Assembly: GCA_020432595.1 (NCBI GenBank)
Contig: JAGQGA010000216.1
Span: forward strand, 1 to 8,280
From: Anaerolineales bacterium
GTDB lineage: Bacteria > Chloroflexota > Anaerolineae > Promineifilales > Promineifilaceae
Reading direction: 5' to 3'
Length of the DNA: 8,280 nt
Shown here in pieces: positions 1 to 6,322 of this stretch. Positions within the stretch are counted from its first letter, which is position 1; each line of letters opens with the position of its first letter. The position numbers and the translations under genes are program-made. A model generated the notes under the pieces. That model made no database searches and was not told where the DNA came from. It saw only the letters and a list, made by a program, of their open reading frames with translations.

Positions 1-1550
1 TGATTGAGGATATTGTCGGTCATTTGACCATGAAAACCGGCCGGCCGGTGCGCCTGGAACTCAATCGCTCCGAAGAGTTTCGCAGCAGCCGCACCCGCCA
101 CCCGCAAACCATCACCTGGAAAACGGGGGTCATGGCCGACGGCACGCTCCACAGCATGAGGATGACGGTGGTTGCCAACACCGGGGCGTATGGCACGCAC
201 GGGTTGACGGTGCAAACCGTAACCGGGCTGCGCGGTCTCAGCAGCTACAACTGCACCCATCGCAAATTTGATTGCCATGTGGTCTACACCAATCTGCCGG
301 TGCCGGGGGCGTATCGCGGCTATGGCGGGCCCCAGGCGTTGTTCTCGCTGGAAAGCCATATGGACGAAATTGCCCACGCGCTGGGGTTAGACCCGATTGC
401 GTTGCGGCGCAAAAATTGGGTGCAGGCCGGGGACGAAATGCCGATTGCACCGCTGCTGGGGGAAGGGGAGAAAGAGACGGTGACGGTTGTGCCGATCATT
501 CAGTCGTGTGGCCTGAACGAATGTTTTGAGCAAGGGATGAAGGCGATTGAATGGGAGCGCAAATTGGAGCCAAACTGGCACACGGTGCCTGGCCAGCCCC
601 ACCTGCGGCGCGGGCTGGGGGCGGCGATGTGTATGCACGGCACGGCGATTCCGGGGCTGGACATGGGCGGCGCGAGCGTCAAGATCAATGATGATGGCTC
701 GTTTAATGTGCTGGTGGGGGCGACTGACCTGGGGACGGGTTCGGACACGGCGCTGGCGCAGATTGCGGCGGAGGTGCTGGGGGTGGCGCTGACCGACATT
801 ATCATCTATTCGAGCGACACCGATATGACCCCGTTTGACACCGGGGCGTATGCCAGTTCGACGACGTATATTTCGGGAACGGCCGTTCAGCGTGCGTGCC
901 AACAGGTAGCCGACCAAATCCGGGAGCGGGCGGCGTTGATGCTGGGGCTGAGTCGGTGGGATGATATTCGGCTGGAAAACAGACATGCCATTGCGCCAAA
1001 CGGCCGTTCGGTCAGCCTGGAAGCCATCGCCTTGCATTCGCTGCACCAAGACCAGCAGCGGCAAATTATGGCAACCGCCAGCTACGTCAGCATGGATTCG
1101 CCGCCCCCGTTTGCCGGGCAGTTTGCCGAAGTCGAAGTGGACACCGAAACGGGGCAAGTGACCGTGACCAGGCTGGTGATGGCGGTAGATGCTGGGGTGC
1201 CGATTAACCCCATTACCGCCAGCGGCCAAGTGGAAGGGGGAATGACGCAGGCGCTAGGGTACGGTCACTGCGAAGAGATGGCGTATGATGATACGGGCAA
1301 CTTAGTCAACGATGCCATTGGCCCCTACCACATTTACCGCGCCGACGAAATGCCGTGCCTGAAGGCGATTTTGGTGCAGACCAATGAGCCGACCGGCCCG
1401 TTTGGGGCGAAAGCCATTGCCGAAATTCCTAAAGACGGGGTGGCTCCGGCCATTGCCAACGCCGTTTACGATGCCATTGGCGTGCGTCTGCGGCGCATTC
1501 CGTTTACCCCCAACCGCGTTTATGCGGCGATGCAGGCCAATCAGCCATAA
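1..1550 (+). CDS. Molybdenum hydroxylase large subunit, xanthine dehydrogenase family (5' partial)
   Basis: This is the C-terminal part of a molybdopterin-cytosine-dinucleotide-binding large subunit, a family that hydroxylates purines, aldehydes or other heterocycles. It normally works with FAD and 2Fe-2S subunits. The frame is open to the left edge (in-frame codons from base 3), so the TTG at 24 is not the real start. About 515 codons are visible of a usual 750-790. Counting residues from that TTG, I see the cofactor-site motif GAYRGYGGPQ (95-104), which is XDH-like rather than the CO-dehydrogenase AYRGAGR form. I also see the DLGTGSDTALAQIAAE segment (235-250), AVDAGVPINP followed by GQVEGGMTQALGYG, and GPFGAKAIAEIP, whose Glu467 (codon 1422-1424) matches the catalytic base of the family. 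The C-terminus is intact and ends with TAA. Family assignment is firm, but the substrate cannot be read from the sequence. GC content is much higher than in the genes downstream. Confidence 0.95.
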   Translation, partial: IEDIVGHLTMKTGRPVRLELNRSEEFRSSRTRHPQTITWKTGVMADGTLHSMRMTVVANTGAYGTHGLTVQTVTGLRGLSSYNCTHRKFDCHVVYTNLPVPGAYRGYGGPQALFSLESHMDEIAHALGLDPIALRRKNWVQAGDEMPIAPLLGEGEKETVTVVPIIQSCGLNECFEQGMKAIEWERKLEPNWHTVPGQPHLRRGLGAAMCMHGTAIPGLDMGGASVKINDDGSFNVLVGATDLGTGSDTALAQIAAEVLGVALTDIIIYSSDTDMTPFDTGAYASSTTYISGTAVQRACQQVADQIRERAALMLGLSRWDDIRLENRHAIAPNGRSVSLEAIALHSLHQDQQRQIMATASYVSMDSPPPFAGQFAEVEVDTETGQVTVTRLVMAVDAGVPINPITASGQVEGGMTQALGYGHCEEMAYDDTGNLVNDAIGPYHIYRADEMPCLKAILVQTNEPTGPFGAKAIAEIPKDGVAPAIANAVYDAIGVRLRRIPFTPNRVYAAMQANQP

Positions 1551-1578
1551 ACTTTGCCAGATTTGCCGGGAACATTTT

Positions 1579-1605
1579 ATCCGCGCCATCTGTCTAATCC
1601 GTGTT
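1579..1605 (+). repeat. Three consecutive ATC-initiated 9-mers (short intergenic repeat)
   Basis: The bases read as three abutting 9-mers, ATCCGCGCC, ATCTGTCTA and ATCCGTGTT, in the leader between the hydroxylase stop and the orphan GTG start. Units 1 and 3 share ATCCG and all three share ATC-(C/T)-G at positions 1-5. From memory this resembles ATCCGTG/ATCTGTG-type intergenic repeats found in several phyla, but I could not check this. The role is unknown; it could be a dispersed element or a protein-binding array. Confidence 0.4.
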
Positions 1606-1614
1606 CTACCCATG

Positions 1615-1691
1615 AAGGAGTTTTTTGAAGCGTGAGCACCGTAAAACCACCGGCAAATCCTGAATCCAACTCAAGAGTCACTAGATTCTGA
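1615..1691 (+). pseudogene. Orphan ribosome-binding site and GTG start with a 19-codon ORF
   Basis: A strong AAGGAG (1615-1620) lies 11 nt before GTG at 1632-1634. The frame reads MSTVKPPANPESNSRVTRF and stops at TGA 1689-1691. The position, 81 bp after the hydroxylase stop and on the same strand, is where another subunit or pathway gene would be expected. The Lys/Pro-rich opening looks like the beginning of a normal bacterial protein. The likeliest reading is a gene head whose body has been lost, with the break somewhere around 1665-1690. A genuine micropeptide or chance are the alternatives. No family can be assigned from 19 residues. Confidence 0.3.
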
Positions 1692-1712
1692 TCTGCGGGA
1701 AATCAGGATTTG
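1654..1712. repeat. 10-bp perfect inverted repeat with 39-bp spacer
   Basis: CAAATCCTGA at 1654-1663 is the exact reverse complement of TCAGGATTTG at 1703-1712. A partial third version, GATTCTGAT, lies between them at 1684-1692. The right arm contains the stop codon of the minus-strand remnant. It could be a terminator-like structure or one end of a mobile element. With a 39-nt loop, a simple strong terminator is unlikely. Confidence 0.35.
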
Positions 1713-1825
1713 GGGATGAGGTTAGATGCTTGCTGAGCAGCCCAGGGTAAGTTATGCAGGGTGCGGGCGATGCTTTTGAGTTTGCTTGTCCCTTGCCAGT
1801 ATTCTGGCTCCTTAGTACAATCTAA
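1703..1825 (-). pseudogene. Minus-strand C-terminal protein remnant (possible transposase tail)
   Basis: On the minus strand a 40-codon open stretch ends in TGA at 1703-1705 and is closed upstream by an in-frame TAG at 1826-1828. It has no start codon. The residues have a natural-protein look: a W-Q-G-T-S-K-L-K stretch, then IARTLHNLPW, then AAQQASNLIPKS. A basic C-terminal tail next to an inverted repeat in a gene-free junction is what a decayed insertion-sequence transposase end would leave. I do not recognise the family, and the stretch is short enough to be chance. Confidence 0.22.
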
Positions 1826-1869
1826 CTAGCCCAACTATGCGTTGCTTTTCGTGTGTAAGACAGACATAA

Positions 1870-1886
1870 TTGGGTAGCATACCCAA
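1870..1886. other. Perfect 7-bp stem, 3-nt loop hairpin
   Basis: TTGGGTA and TACCCAA flank the trinucleotide GCA. The symmetry is exact. No T-run follows, so it is not a convincing intrinsic terminator. It may be an operator-like dyad for the downstream operon or a remnant of the junction. Confidence 0.35.
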
Positions 1887-1920
1887 ACTGATGGCCAATC
1901 AAATAAAGCGTCTCTCAAAC

Positions 1921-1950
1921 GGCCGTTAGTGATAAACTAAACGGCCTTTT
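1921..1950 (+). terminator. Terminator-like hairpin with T4 tail upstream of the TIR gene
   Basis: GGCCGTTAGT (1921-1930) pairs with ACTAAACGGCC (1936-1946) with one bulged A and a GATAA loop, followed by TTTT at 1947-1950. The left arm overlaps a full AACGGCCGTT palindrome (1918-1927). It could insulate the accessory operon from the upstream gene. It also covers the place where the -35 region of the promoter below would be, so it may act as an operator instead. The short T-run makes termination uncertain. Confidence 0.4.
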
Positions 1951-1959
1951 GCTGTTCCA

Positions 1960-1965
1960 TATAAT
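1960..1965 (+). promoter_or_regulatory. Candidate -10 box (TATAAT) for the accessory operon
   Basis: A perfect TATAAT ends 24 nt before the ATG at 1990. A start of transcription about 7 nt downstream would leave a leader of roughly 18 nt with no clear Shine-Dalgarno. No good TTGACA-like -35 is present at 16-18 nt spacing, where the bases belong to the preceding hairpin. The box is real as sequence; promoter function is inference. Confidence 0.4.
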
Positions 1966-1989
1966 TTTTGACTAATCCCTGGCTCTTTC

Positions 1990-3783
1990 ATGTACACCAC
2001 ACACTATCTCAATAAGCTGCATCAAAATCTTGTTAATGCCTTTAGTCAAGACGAGTTGCGTACGCTTTGCTTTCAACTCGGGGTTGAATACGATGATTTA
2101 GCTGGCGAAGGACGAATTGCTAAGGTACGTGAACTGATCATGAACTTGCAGCGGCGCAAGCAGCTTGATGAGTTGATTACGCTTTGCGTAGGAGAACGGC
2201 CGAAAATTCTTTGGCGACAAGCACTCTTTCTTTGCTATCGGCGAGACAGTCTTCAAGATAATACTTTGGCTCTTTATTTGGGTGTTGAGCTAAGGACGCA
2301 AGGTTATGATGTCTTTATTGATCAGTCGATGCGAGTTGGCACCAAGTGGCTGGAAGAGATAGATCAGAAAATCAAAGCATCAGATTTTTTAATCGTCCTG
2401 CTCTCTAAAGAGTCCTCCAACTCGGAAATGGTGCAAAATGAGCTATTCCGCGCCCACGAGTACCAGCGGCAACAGGAATCGCCTGTAACGTTGCCTGTGC
2501 GGCTTAACTATGAAGAGATGCTGCCCTATTCCATAGCTGCTTTTTTGAATCCACGACAATATTTGCTGTGGTATGACGAGTCAGATAATCAGAAGGTTTT
2601 AGAAGGTATTGTGGCGGCGATAAACGGCCGTTTACCCCACCAAGATCCCACCCGTTTTGCCCCCTCGCAGACCCAAATCACGGTTTCCGAAGATGGCCAT
2701 GCTATTTCTGACAAAGCCAGCAGCCATCCACCATTGCCAACCTTTGATCCCCGCCTGCTGGCTAGGTTACGCACGCCCGGTGGGGCTGTACACTTGCGTG
2801 ATAAGTTCTATGTTGAACGTCAAACTGACGGTCAACTCAGGCAGGAACTTGATAAGATCGATTTTGAGGGCGTAACCATCACGATTCGCGCCCCGCGCCA
2901 AACAGGCAAGACCTCACTCCTTATTCGCGGTATTCGCCATGCCCGCCAAGAGCGCAACGCCAAAACCATCTTTGTTGACTTACAAAATATGGGCAGCGAG
3001 TCACTCGCAGATTTAGAAACATTTTTATACACGCTGGCACAAAATATTTGTTATGAACTGCACCAAGATGAAGCGGTCCTTGATGAAGCGTGGGAAGGTG
3101 CGTTGCCCCCACAGCAAAAGCTAACATTTTGGCTGGAAGACACCGTTTTACCACAGGTTGACGATCCTGTTTTGTTAGCAATTGATGAAGCAGATGCGCT
3201 TTTACAAACGTCTTTTTATCGTGATGTCTTTGCTTTGCTTCGTTCTTGGCACAATCGGCGGGCTGTCTCCGAAGATCTCGATAAGCTGAGCATTGCGCTG
3301 GTGATCTCCACGGAACCCTATCTGCTGATAGATGATATTAATCAATCCCCTTTTAATGTTGGGCTAGCCTTAAACCTGCCTGATTTTAATCAAGCGCAAG
3401 TGAAAGCGTTAAATCGCCAGCATGGTGATCCGGTGGAGGTGGGGGAGATAACGGCCGTTATGACTCTGCTTAACGGCCATCCCTATTTAACCCGCAAATT
3501 GCTCTACCACTTAGTGACGAATAAGCTGAACTGGCCAGAGTTAGCCAACGATGTGGCTAGAGATAACGGAATCTTTGGGGATCATCTGCGCCGCTTGCAT
3601 TGGGGGCTACAAAAACAGCCCGAACTCCAGCAGGCTCTCAGCCAAATCATTGAGACAGGTCGCTGCCAGGATGAAAAATCCCTCTTTCGCTTGTCACGGG
3701 CGGGCATTATCAAAGGCGGAGGCGACAGCTTTACATTCCGCTGCCACCTCTATCGTCAATATTTTGCGGAGAAGTTAAGATGA
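1990..3783 (+). CDS. TIR-domain / AAA_35-type ATPase with N-terminal effector-associated-like domain
   Basis: Three parts are visible in 597 residues. Residues 1-75 form a small helical module (FSQDELRTLCFQLGVEYDDL, then GEGRIAKVRELI, ending near PKILW) of the kind called effector-associated or death-like adaptor domains. Residues 77-215 are a TIR domain: FLCYRRD strand A, YDVFID with the BB loop, W120 LEEI, SDFLIVLLS, and MVQNEL, whose Glu151 is my best candidate for the NADase catalytic Glu. After a Pro/Ser-rich linker, residues 262-597 form an AAA-like ATPase. It shows a Walker A variant APRQTGKT (301-308, first Gly replaced by Ala), Walker B LLAIDEAD (395-402), SPFNVG, NGHPYL and a RCHLYRQYF tail. 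The protein is soluble, with no signal or membrane segment. The likely role is a nucleotide-controlled TIR effector (NAD cleavage or cyclic-ADPR-type signalling) in a conflict system. The start is the ATG at 1990, with no strong ribosome-binding site. Confidence 0.88.
   Translation: MYTTHYLNKLHQNLVNAFSQDELRTLCFQLGVEYDDLAGEGRIAKVRELIMNLQRRKQLDELITLCVGERPKILWRQALFLCYRRDSLQDNTLALYLGVELRTQGYDVFIDQSMRVGTKWLEEIDQKIKASDFLIVLLSKESSNSEMVQNELFRAHEYQRQQESPVTLPVRLNYEEMLPYSIAAFLNPRQYLLWYDESDNQKVLEGIVAAINGRLPHQDPTRFAPSQTQITVSEDGHAISDKASSHPPLPTFDPRLLARLRTPGGAVHLRDKFYVERQTDGQLRQELDKIDFEGVTITIRAPRQTGKTSLLIRGIRHARQERNAKTIFVDLQNMGSESLADLETFLYTLAQNICYELHQDEAVLDEAWEGALPPQQKLTFWLEDTVLPQVDDPVLLAIDEADALLQTSFYRDVFALLRSWHNRRAVSEDLDKLSIALVISTEPYLLIDDINQSPFNVGLALNLPDFNQAQVKALNRQHGDPVEVGEITAVMTLLNGHPYLTRKLLYHLVTNKLNWPELANDVARDNGIFGDHLRRLHWGLQKQPELQQALSQIIETGRCQDEKSLFRLSRAGIIKGGGDSFTFRCHLYRQYFAEKLR
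3768..3783 (+). promoter_or_regulatory. Shine-Dalgarno and ATGA stop-start overlap
   Basis: GGAGAA (3768-3773) lies 6 nt before ATG 3780-3782, and the TGA of the upstream TIR gene occupies 3781-3783. The four-base overlap indicates translational coupling of the two ATPase genes and fixes the start of the second. Confidence 0.8.
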
Positions 3784-6305
3784 GCCAGCAAACCAGCAAC
3801 ATTTTTGTGGCTGGCGGAACCTTGAGGCCAACTGCAAAATCCTATGTCGAACGCCCAGCCGATCAGGAGCTTTACCAACGAACCTTTGCTGGCGAATTTT
3901 GTTATGTGCTGACCCCGCGCCAATTGGGTAAATCGAGCTTGATGGTGCGCACGGCTCGCCGCCTACAGGCGAACAACATGCTAACGGCCATCGTAGACCT
4001 TTCTGAAATAGGAGATGTGGCCATCGATCAATGGTATTTGGGCATTTTGGCCTCGCTCAAGCGCGATTTACGGCTGCAACTTGATGTTGAAGCATGGTGG
4101 CAGCAGCAGGTTTTGGGGGTACCACAACGTTTTAACACATTTATTACAGATGTGGTTTTGCCAAGCAGTGAGCAGCAAATTGTTGTTTTTATGGATGAGA
4201 TCGATACAACGCTACAGCTTAGCTATCGTGATGATTTTTTTGCTGCCATTCGCGCCTTGTATAACGGCCGTGCCTATAATCCCGCTCTTGAACGCATTAC
4301 CTTCGTTTTAATGGGGGTTGCTTCTCCCTCCGACCTCATTCGTGACCGCACCCGCACCCCTTTTAATATTGGGTACGGTATTCGCCTTGACGAATTTAGC
4401 CATGAAGATGCCCAAATTCTTCAAGATGGCTTAGAAGCTGTTTACAATGGTCAGGGAGAAGCGATTTTTGATCGTATTTTTCATTGGACAAATGGTCATC
4501 CTTATCTTACGCAAAGATTGTGCCTGTCAATTGCTGAAGCTGCGGATGATGTGTGGGATGATGAGAAGATCGATACCCTTGTCAATAACCTTTTCTTGGC
4601 CAAAGAGGCACGCCGGGAGACCAATCTCCAGTTTGTGCGCGGCAGCATTGCCCACAGCCGCGACAAACGTCGCTTGCTAAAGCTCTATCAACGTGTTTAC
4701 GCTGGTGAAAAGATTGCTGAGGATGAGCGATCTCTGCTACAAAATCGCCTCCGGCTTTATGGTTTGGTGCAGATAGAAGACGGCTTCCTCCACATCCGCA
4801 ATCAGATATACTACCATGCCTTCAACGAAAGCTGGGTTAATGAAAATATGCCCCGCGATTGGGCGCGAATCACGGTGATGGTGTCGGTTTTTCTTGTGCT
4901 CCTTTTTGCTGGCATCTTTATTTACAACAGCCAACAGCAGGCTGGGCAGACAAATGAAGCACTTGCCCAAACCTTTACCGACAATTTTAACAGTAGCAGC
5001 GACCCCGTCTTGCGTTTAGCCGCCCTCGCCAATTTATTTGATGTAGAAGGCTTTGCCCCAGATGCACGTGCGTTATTTGATCGGCTTTCTTTAGAGGAGC
5101 AGCTTGCTCTCTTTGCTGGTGACACCTCGGCTCGGCAGGCTCAGATTCGCACGGTCATTCGCGGAACTTACACAGGCTTTGCTAATAATCAAGAGAATAA
5201 TGATCTGCTTGCCGGAATGCTCTCAGCTTTACAGCAAGTGGAGGAAGCCGATTCCATTCTCTTGGCCAACGAGATTCGTAACTGGTTAGCTGGTCGAGTG
5301 AATTATGCCAAAGCCAACCTGGATGCGGCCATTAATGACTTTACTGATGCGATTGAAGACGGGAACAGCCAAAACCCAGCCACACGCTTTGATCGCGCAC
5401 TGGCTTACAGCGATCAAATGATGTGGGCTACGGCACTTGATGATTACAATGCACTCCTTGGGTTTCCGCTGGATGGAGACCTGTTTGATTTTTGGCAAAA
5501 GAATGTCCAACAAGCGGTTCTGACTGTGCCTCCTTTGAATGGTGTCTTGTTTGAGGAAGCAAAAAGCTATCCCAATCTAAGCTTTTTACCTCCCGCAACG
5601 GAGACCCCCACCCTGACCCCAACGGCCACGCCAACCGCAACCCCACTCCATACAGTTACCCCAACCCCAACGGCGACAGCAACTCCAACGGCGACCCCAA
5701 CGGCAACTCCCTTTTTCTATATCACTGAGCTTGAAGAGAGCTTGCCTGAGATTGCCGCCAATCTCTACGGTGAAGCGCAAACTTGGCGCTATCTACAGCT
5801 TTGCGTTGCCAACCGAGATGTGGTGGGTGACGACTGCGACATTTTCTTTGACGGAGGTGAAAGGTTACGTATTCCCCCCCTTGAAGATAACGACTTATTG
5901 CCGTCCGATTATTTTTTCTATACCTACACAGAAACGAGTACGTTAACGCTACCAGCCGGCTGGAGCTTAGCCAATGTCTCCCAAAATGCCTATGGTGTGC
6001 AATTTTTGTGGCCGGAGATTTGCATCGTCAACAATTTTTTTGAATTACAATGTGACAATATTTTCGCAGGACAAGCCCTGCTTATCCCTGAGTTCGATGT
6101 CCTCATACCAACTGCGACACCAACGACAATCCTGCGCCCTACCGCCACCAATACGCCTATCCCCCCTACAGCGACCAGTCCACCACGCCCAACCTCTCCT
6201 CCACAACCGACAAGCACCCCTGTTCCAGCACCAACAAATACACCAGCTCCAGCACCAACAAATACGACACCACCTACGCGTGAGGCAACGCCTACGCCTC
6301 CCTAG
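3780..6305 (+). CDS. Membrane-anchored AAA_35-type ATPase with extracytoplasmic helical and LysM-like modules
   Basis: Residues 1-350 are an AAA-like ATPase of the same family as the upstream protein. It shows SYVERPADQELY, Walker A variant TPRQLGKS (45-52), Walker B IVVFMDEID (134-142), TPFNIGYGIRLDEF and NGHPYLTQRL. One hydrophobic segment at about 363-383 (VMVSVFLVLLFAGIF) should anchor it, with the ATPase inside and the remainder outside. Residues 385-590 are helical, with a TPR-like pair around 498-565 (NYAKANLDAAINDFTDAIED and the A-L-DDYNALL segment). A T/P-rich linker (606-644) leads to two divergent LysM-like modules at about 647-699 (LPEIAANLYG...CVANRDVVGDD...RLRIP) and 714-771 (SLANVSQNAYG...GQALLIP). 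A second P/T-rich tail (776-841) closes the protein. No TIR or other effector is fused. Its likely job is sensing or scaffolding at the envelope and relaying to the TIR protein. ATPase and membrane segment are firm; LysM is a by-eye call. Confidence 0.85.
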   Translation: MSQQTSNIFVAGGTLRPTAKSYVERPADQELYQRTFAGEFCYVLTPRQLGKSSLMVRTARRLQANNMLTAIVDLSEIGDVAIDQWYLGILASLKRDLRLQLDVEAWWQQQVLGVPQRFNTFITDVVLPSSEQQIVVFMDEIDTTLQLSYRDDFFAAIRALYNGRAYNPALERITFVLMGVASPSDLIRDRTRTPFNIGYGIRLDEFSHEDAQILQDGLEAVYNGQGEAIFDRIFHWTNGHPYLTQRLCLSIAEAADDVWDDEKIDTLVNNLFLAKEARRETNLQFVRGSIAHSRDKRRLLKLYQRVYAGEKIAEDERSLLQNRLRLYGLVQIEDGFLHIRNQIYYHAFNESWVNENMPRDWARITVMVSVFLVLLFAGIFIYNSQQQAGQTNEALAQTFTDNFNSSSDPVLRLAALANLFDVEGFAPDARALFDRLSLEEQLALFAGDTSARQAQIRTVIRGTYTGFANNQENNDLLAGMLSALQQVEEADSILLANEIRNWLAGRVNYAKANLDAAINDFTDAIEDGNSQNPATRFDRALAYSDQMMWATALDDYNALLGFPLDGDLFDFWQKNVQQAVLTVPPLNGVLFEEAKSYPNLSFLPPATETPTLTPTATPTATPLHTVTPTPTATATPTATPTATPFFYITELEESLPEIAANLYGEAQTWRYLQLCVANRDVVGDDCDIFFDGGERLRIPPLEDNDLLPSDYFFYTYTETSTLTLPAGWSLANVSQNAYGVQFLWPEICIVNNFFELQCDNIFAGQALLIPEFDVLIPTATPTTILRPTATNTPIPPTATSPPRPTSPPQPTSTPVPAPTNTPAPAPTNTTPPTREATPTPP
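5595..5711 (+). repeat. T-P-T-A low-complexity linker repeat
   Basis: ACN-CCN-ACN-GCN type codons repeat to encode a TPTATPTATP-style spacer just before the LysM-like modules. At DNA level it is C-rich and G-poor on the + strand and prone to slippage. Such linkers are typical of extracytoplasmic Chloroflexota proteins and may be O-glycosylated, which is inferred. Confidence 0.75.
6105..6302 (+). repeat. P/T-rich C-terminal tail with a 24-bp tandem unit
   Basis: This second spacer-like segment encodes the last 66 residues of the membrane ATPase. Inside it a 17-bp sequence (CCAGCACCAACAAATAC) occurs at 6225-6241 and again at 6249-6265, a 24-bp period encoding PAPTNTPA. It has no sorting motif or terminal hydrophobic helix, so the protein ends in an exposed, probably extended tail. 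Confidence 0.65.
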
Positions 6306-6322
6306 GTACGAGAACCTTTGAT

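Larger units (their letters stand above)
1551..1989. other. 439-bp gene-free junction region
   Basis: No full-length gene is visible on either strand here. The stretch separates a GC-rich metabolic gene from a lower-GC accessory cluster. It contains several small signals listed separately: a 9-mer array, an orphan start with ribosome-binding site, an inverted repeat, a minus-strand protein-like remnant, two hairpins and a -10 box. Taken together it looks like a scar where an operon was interrupted and an accessory block joined. That history is inference. Confidence 0.7.
878..3459. repeat. Dispersed AACGGCCGTT palindrome, five exact copies
   Basis: Exact copies lie at 878-887, 999-1008, 1918-1927, 2623-2632 and 3450-3459. 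Two are extended palindromes (2621-2634 and 3449-3460). Truncated versions such as AACGGCC also occur, for example near 2195, 3473, 3985, 4264 and 7080. They sit both in genes, where they encode for example NGR or TAV, and between genes, so protein coding does not explain them. The pattern recalls HIP1-like genome-wide palindromes; the role is unknown. Confidence 0.7.

Noticed and set aside
24..26. TTG as the start of the hydroxylase gene
   Set aside because: The frame is open to the window edge with sensible residues upstream (IEDIVGH), and the visible part lacks the N-terminal third of the family.
387..1229. Long minus-strand ORF of 280 codons opposite the hydroxylase gene
   Set aside because: It is an antisense shadow of a GC-rich gene: Arg/His/Pro-rich with no domain motifs, while the + strand frame shows family motifs throughout.
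1551..1989. tRNA or other structured RNA in the long gap
   Set aside because: No cloverleaf, T-loop GTTCRA motif or CCA end could be found; the dyads present are short and isolated.
1990..3783. Reading the ATPase as a classical NB-ARC or NACHT domain
   Set aside because: The PRQ-x-GK P-loop, SPFNVG and NGHPYL motifs fit the AAA-like (AAA_35) family better, and NB-ARC GLPL or MHD-type motifs were not seen.
5586..6217. Minus-strand ORFs opposite the T/P-rich segments (5586-5780, 5990-6217)
   Set aside because: They are Gly/Arg/Trp-rich or Val/Gly-rich reverse readings of low-complexity Thr/Pro/Ala codons.
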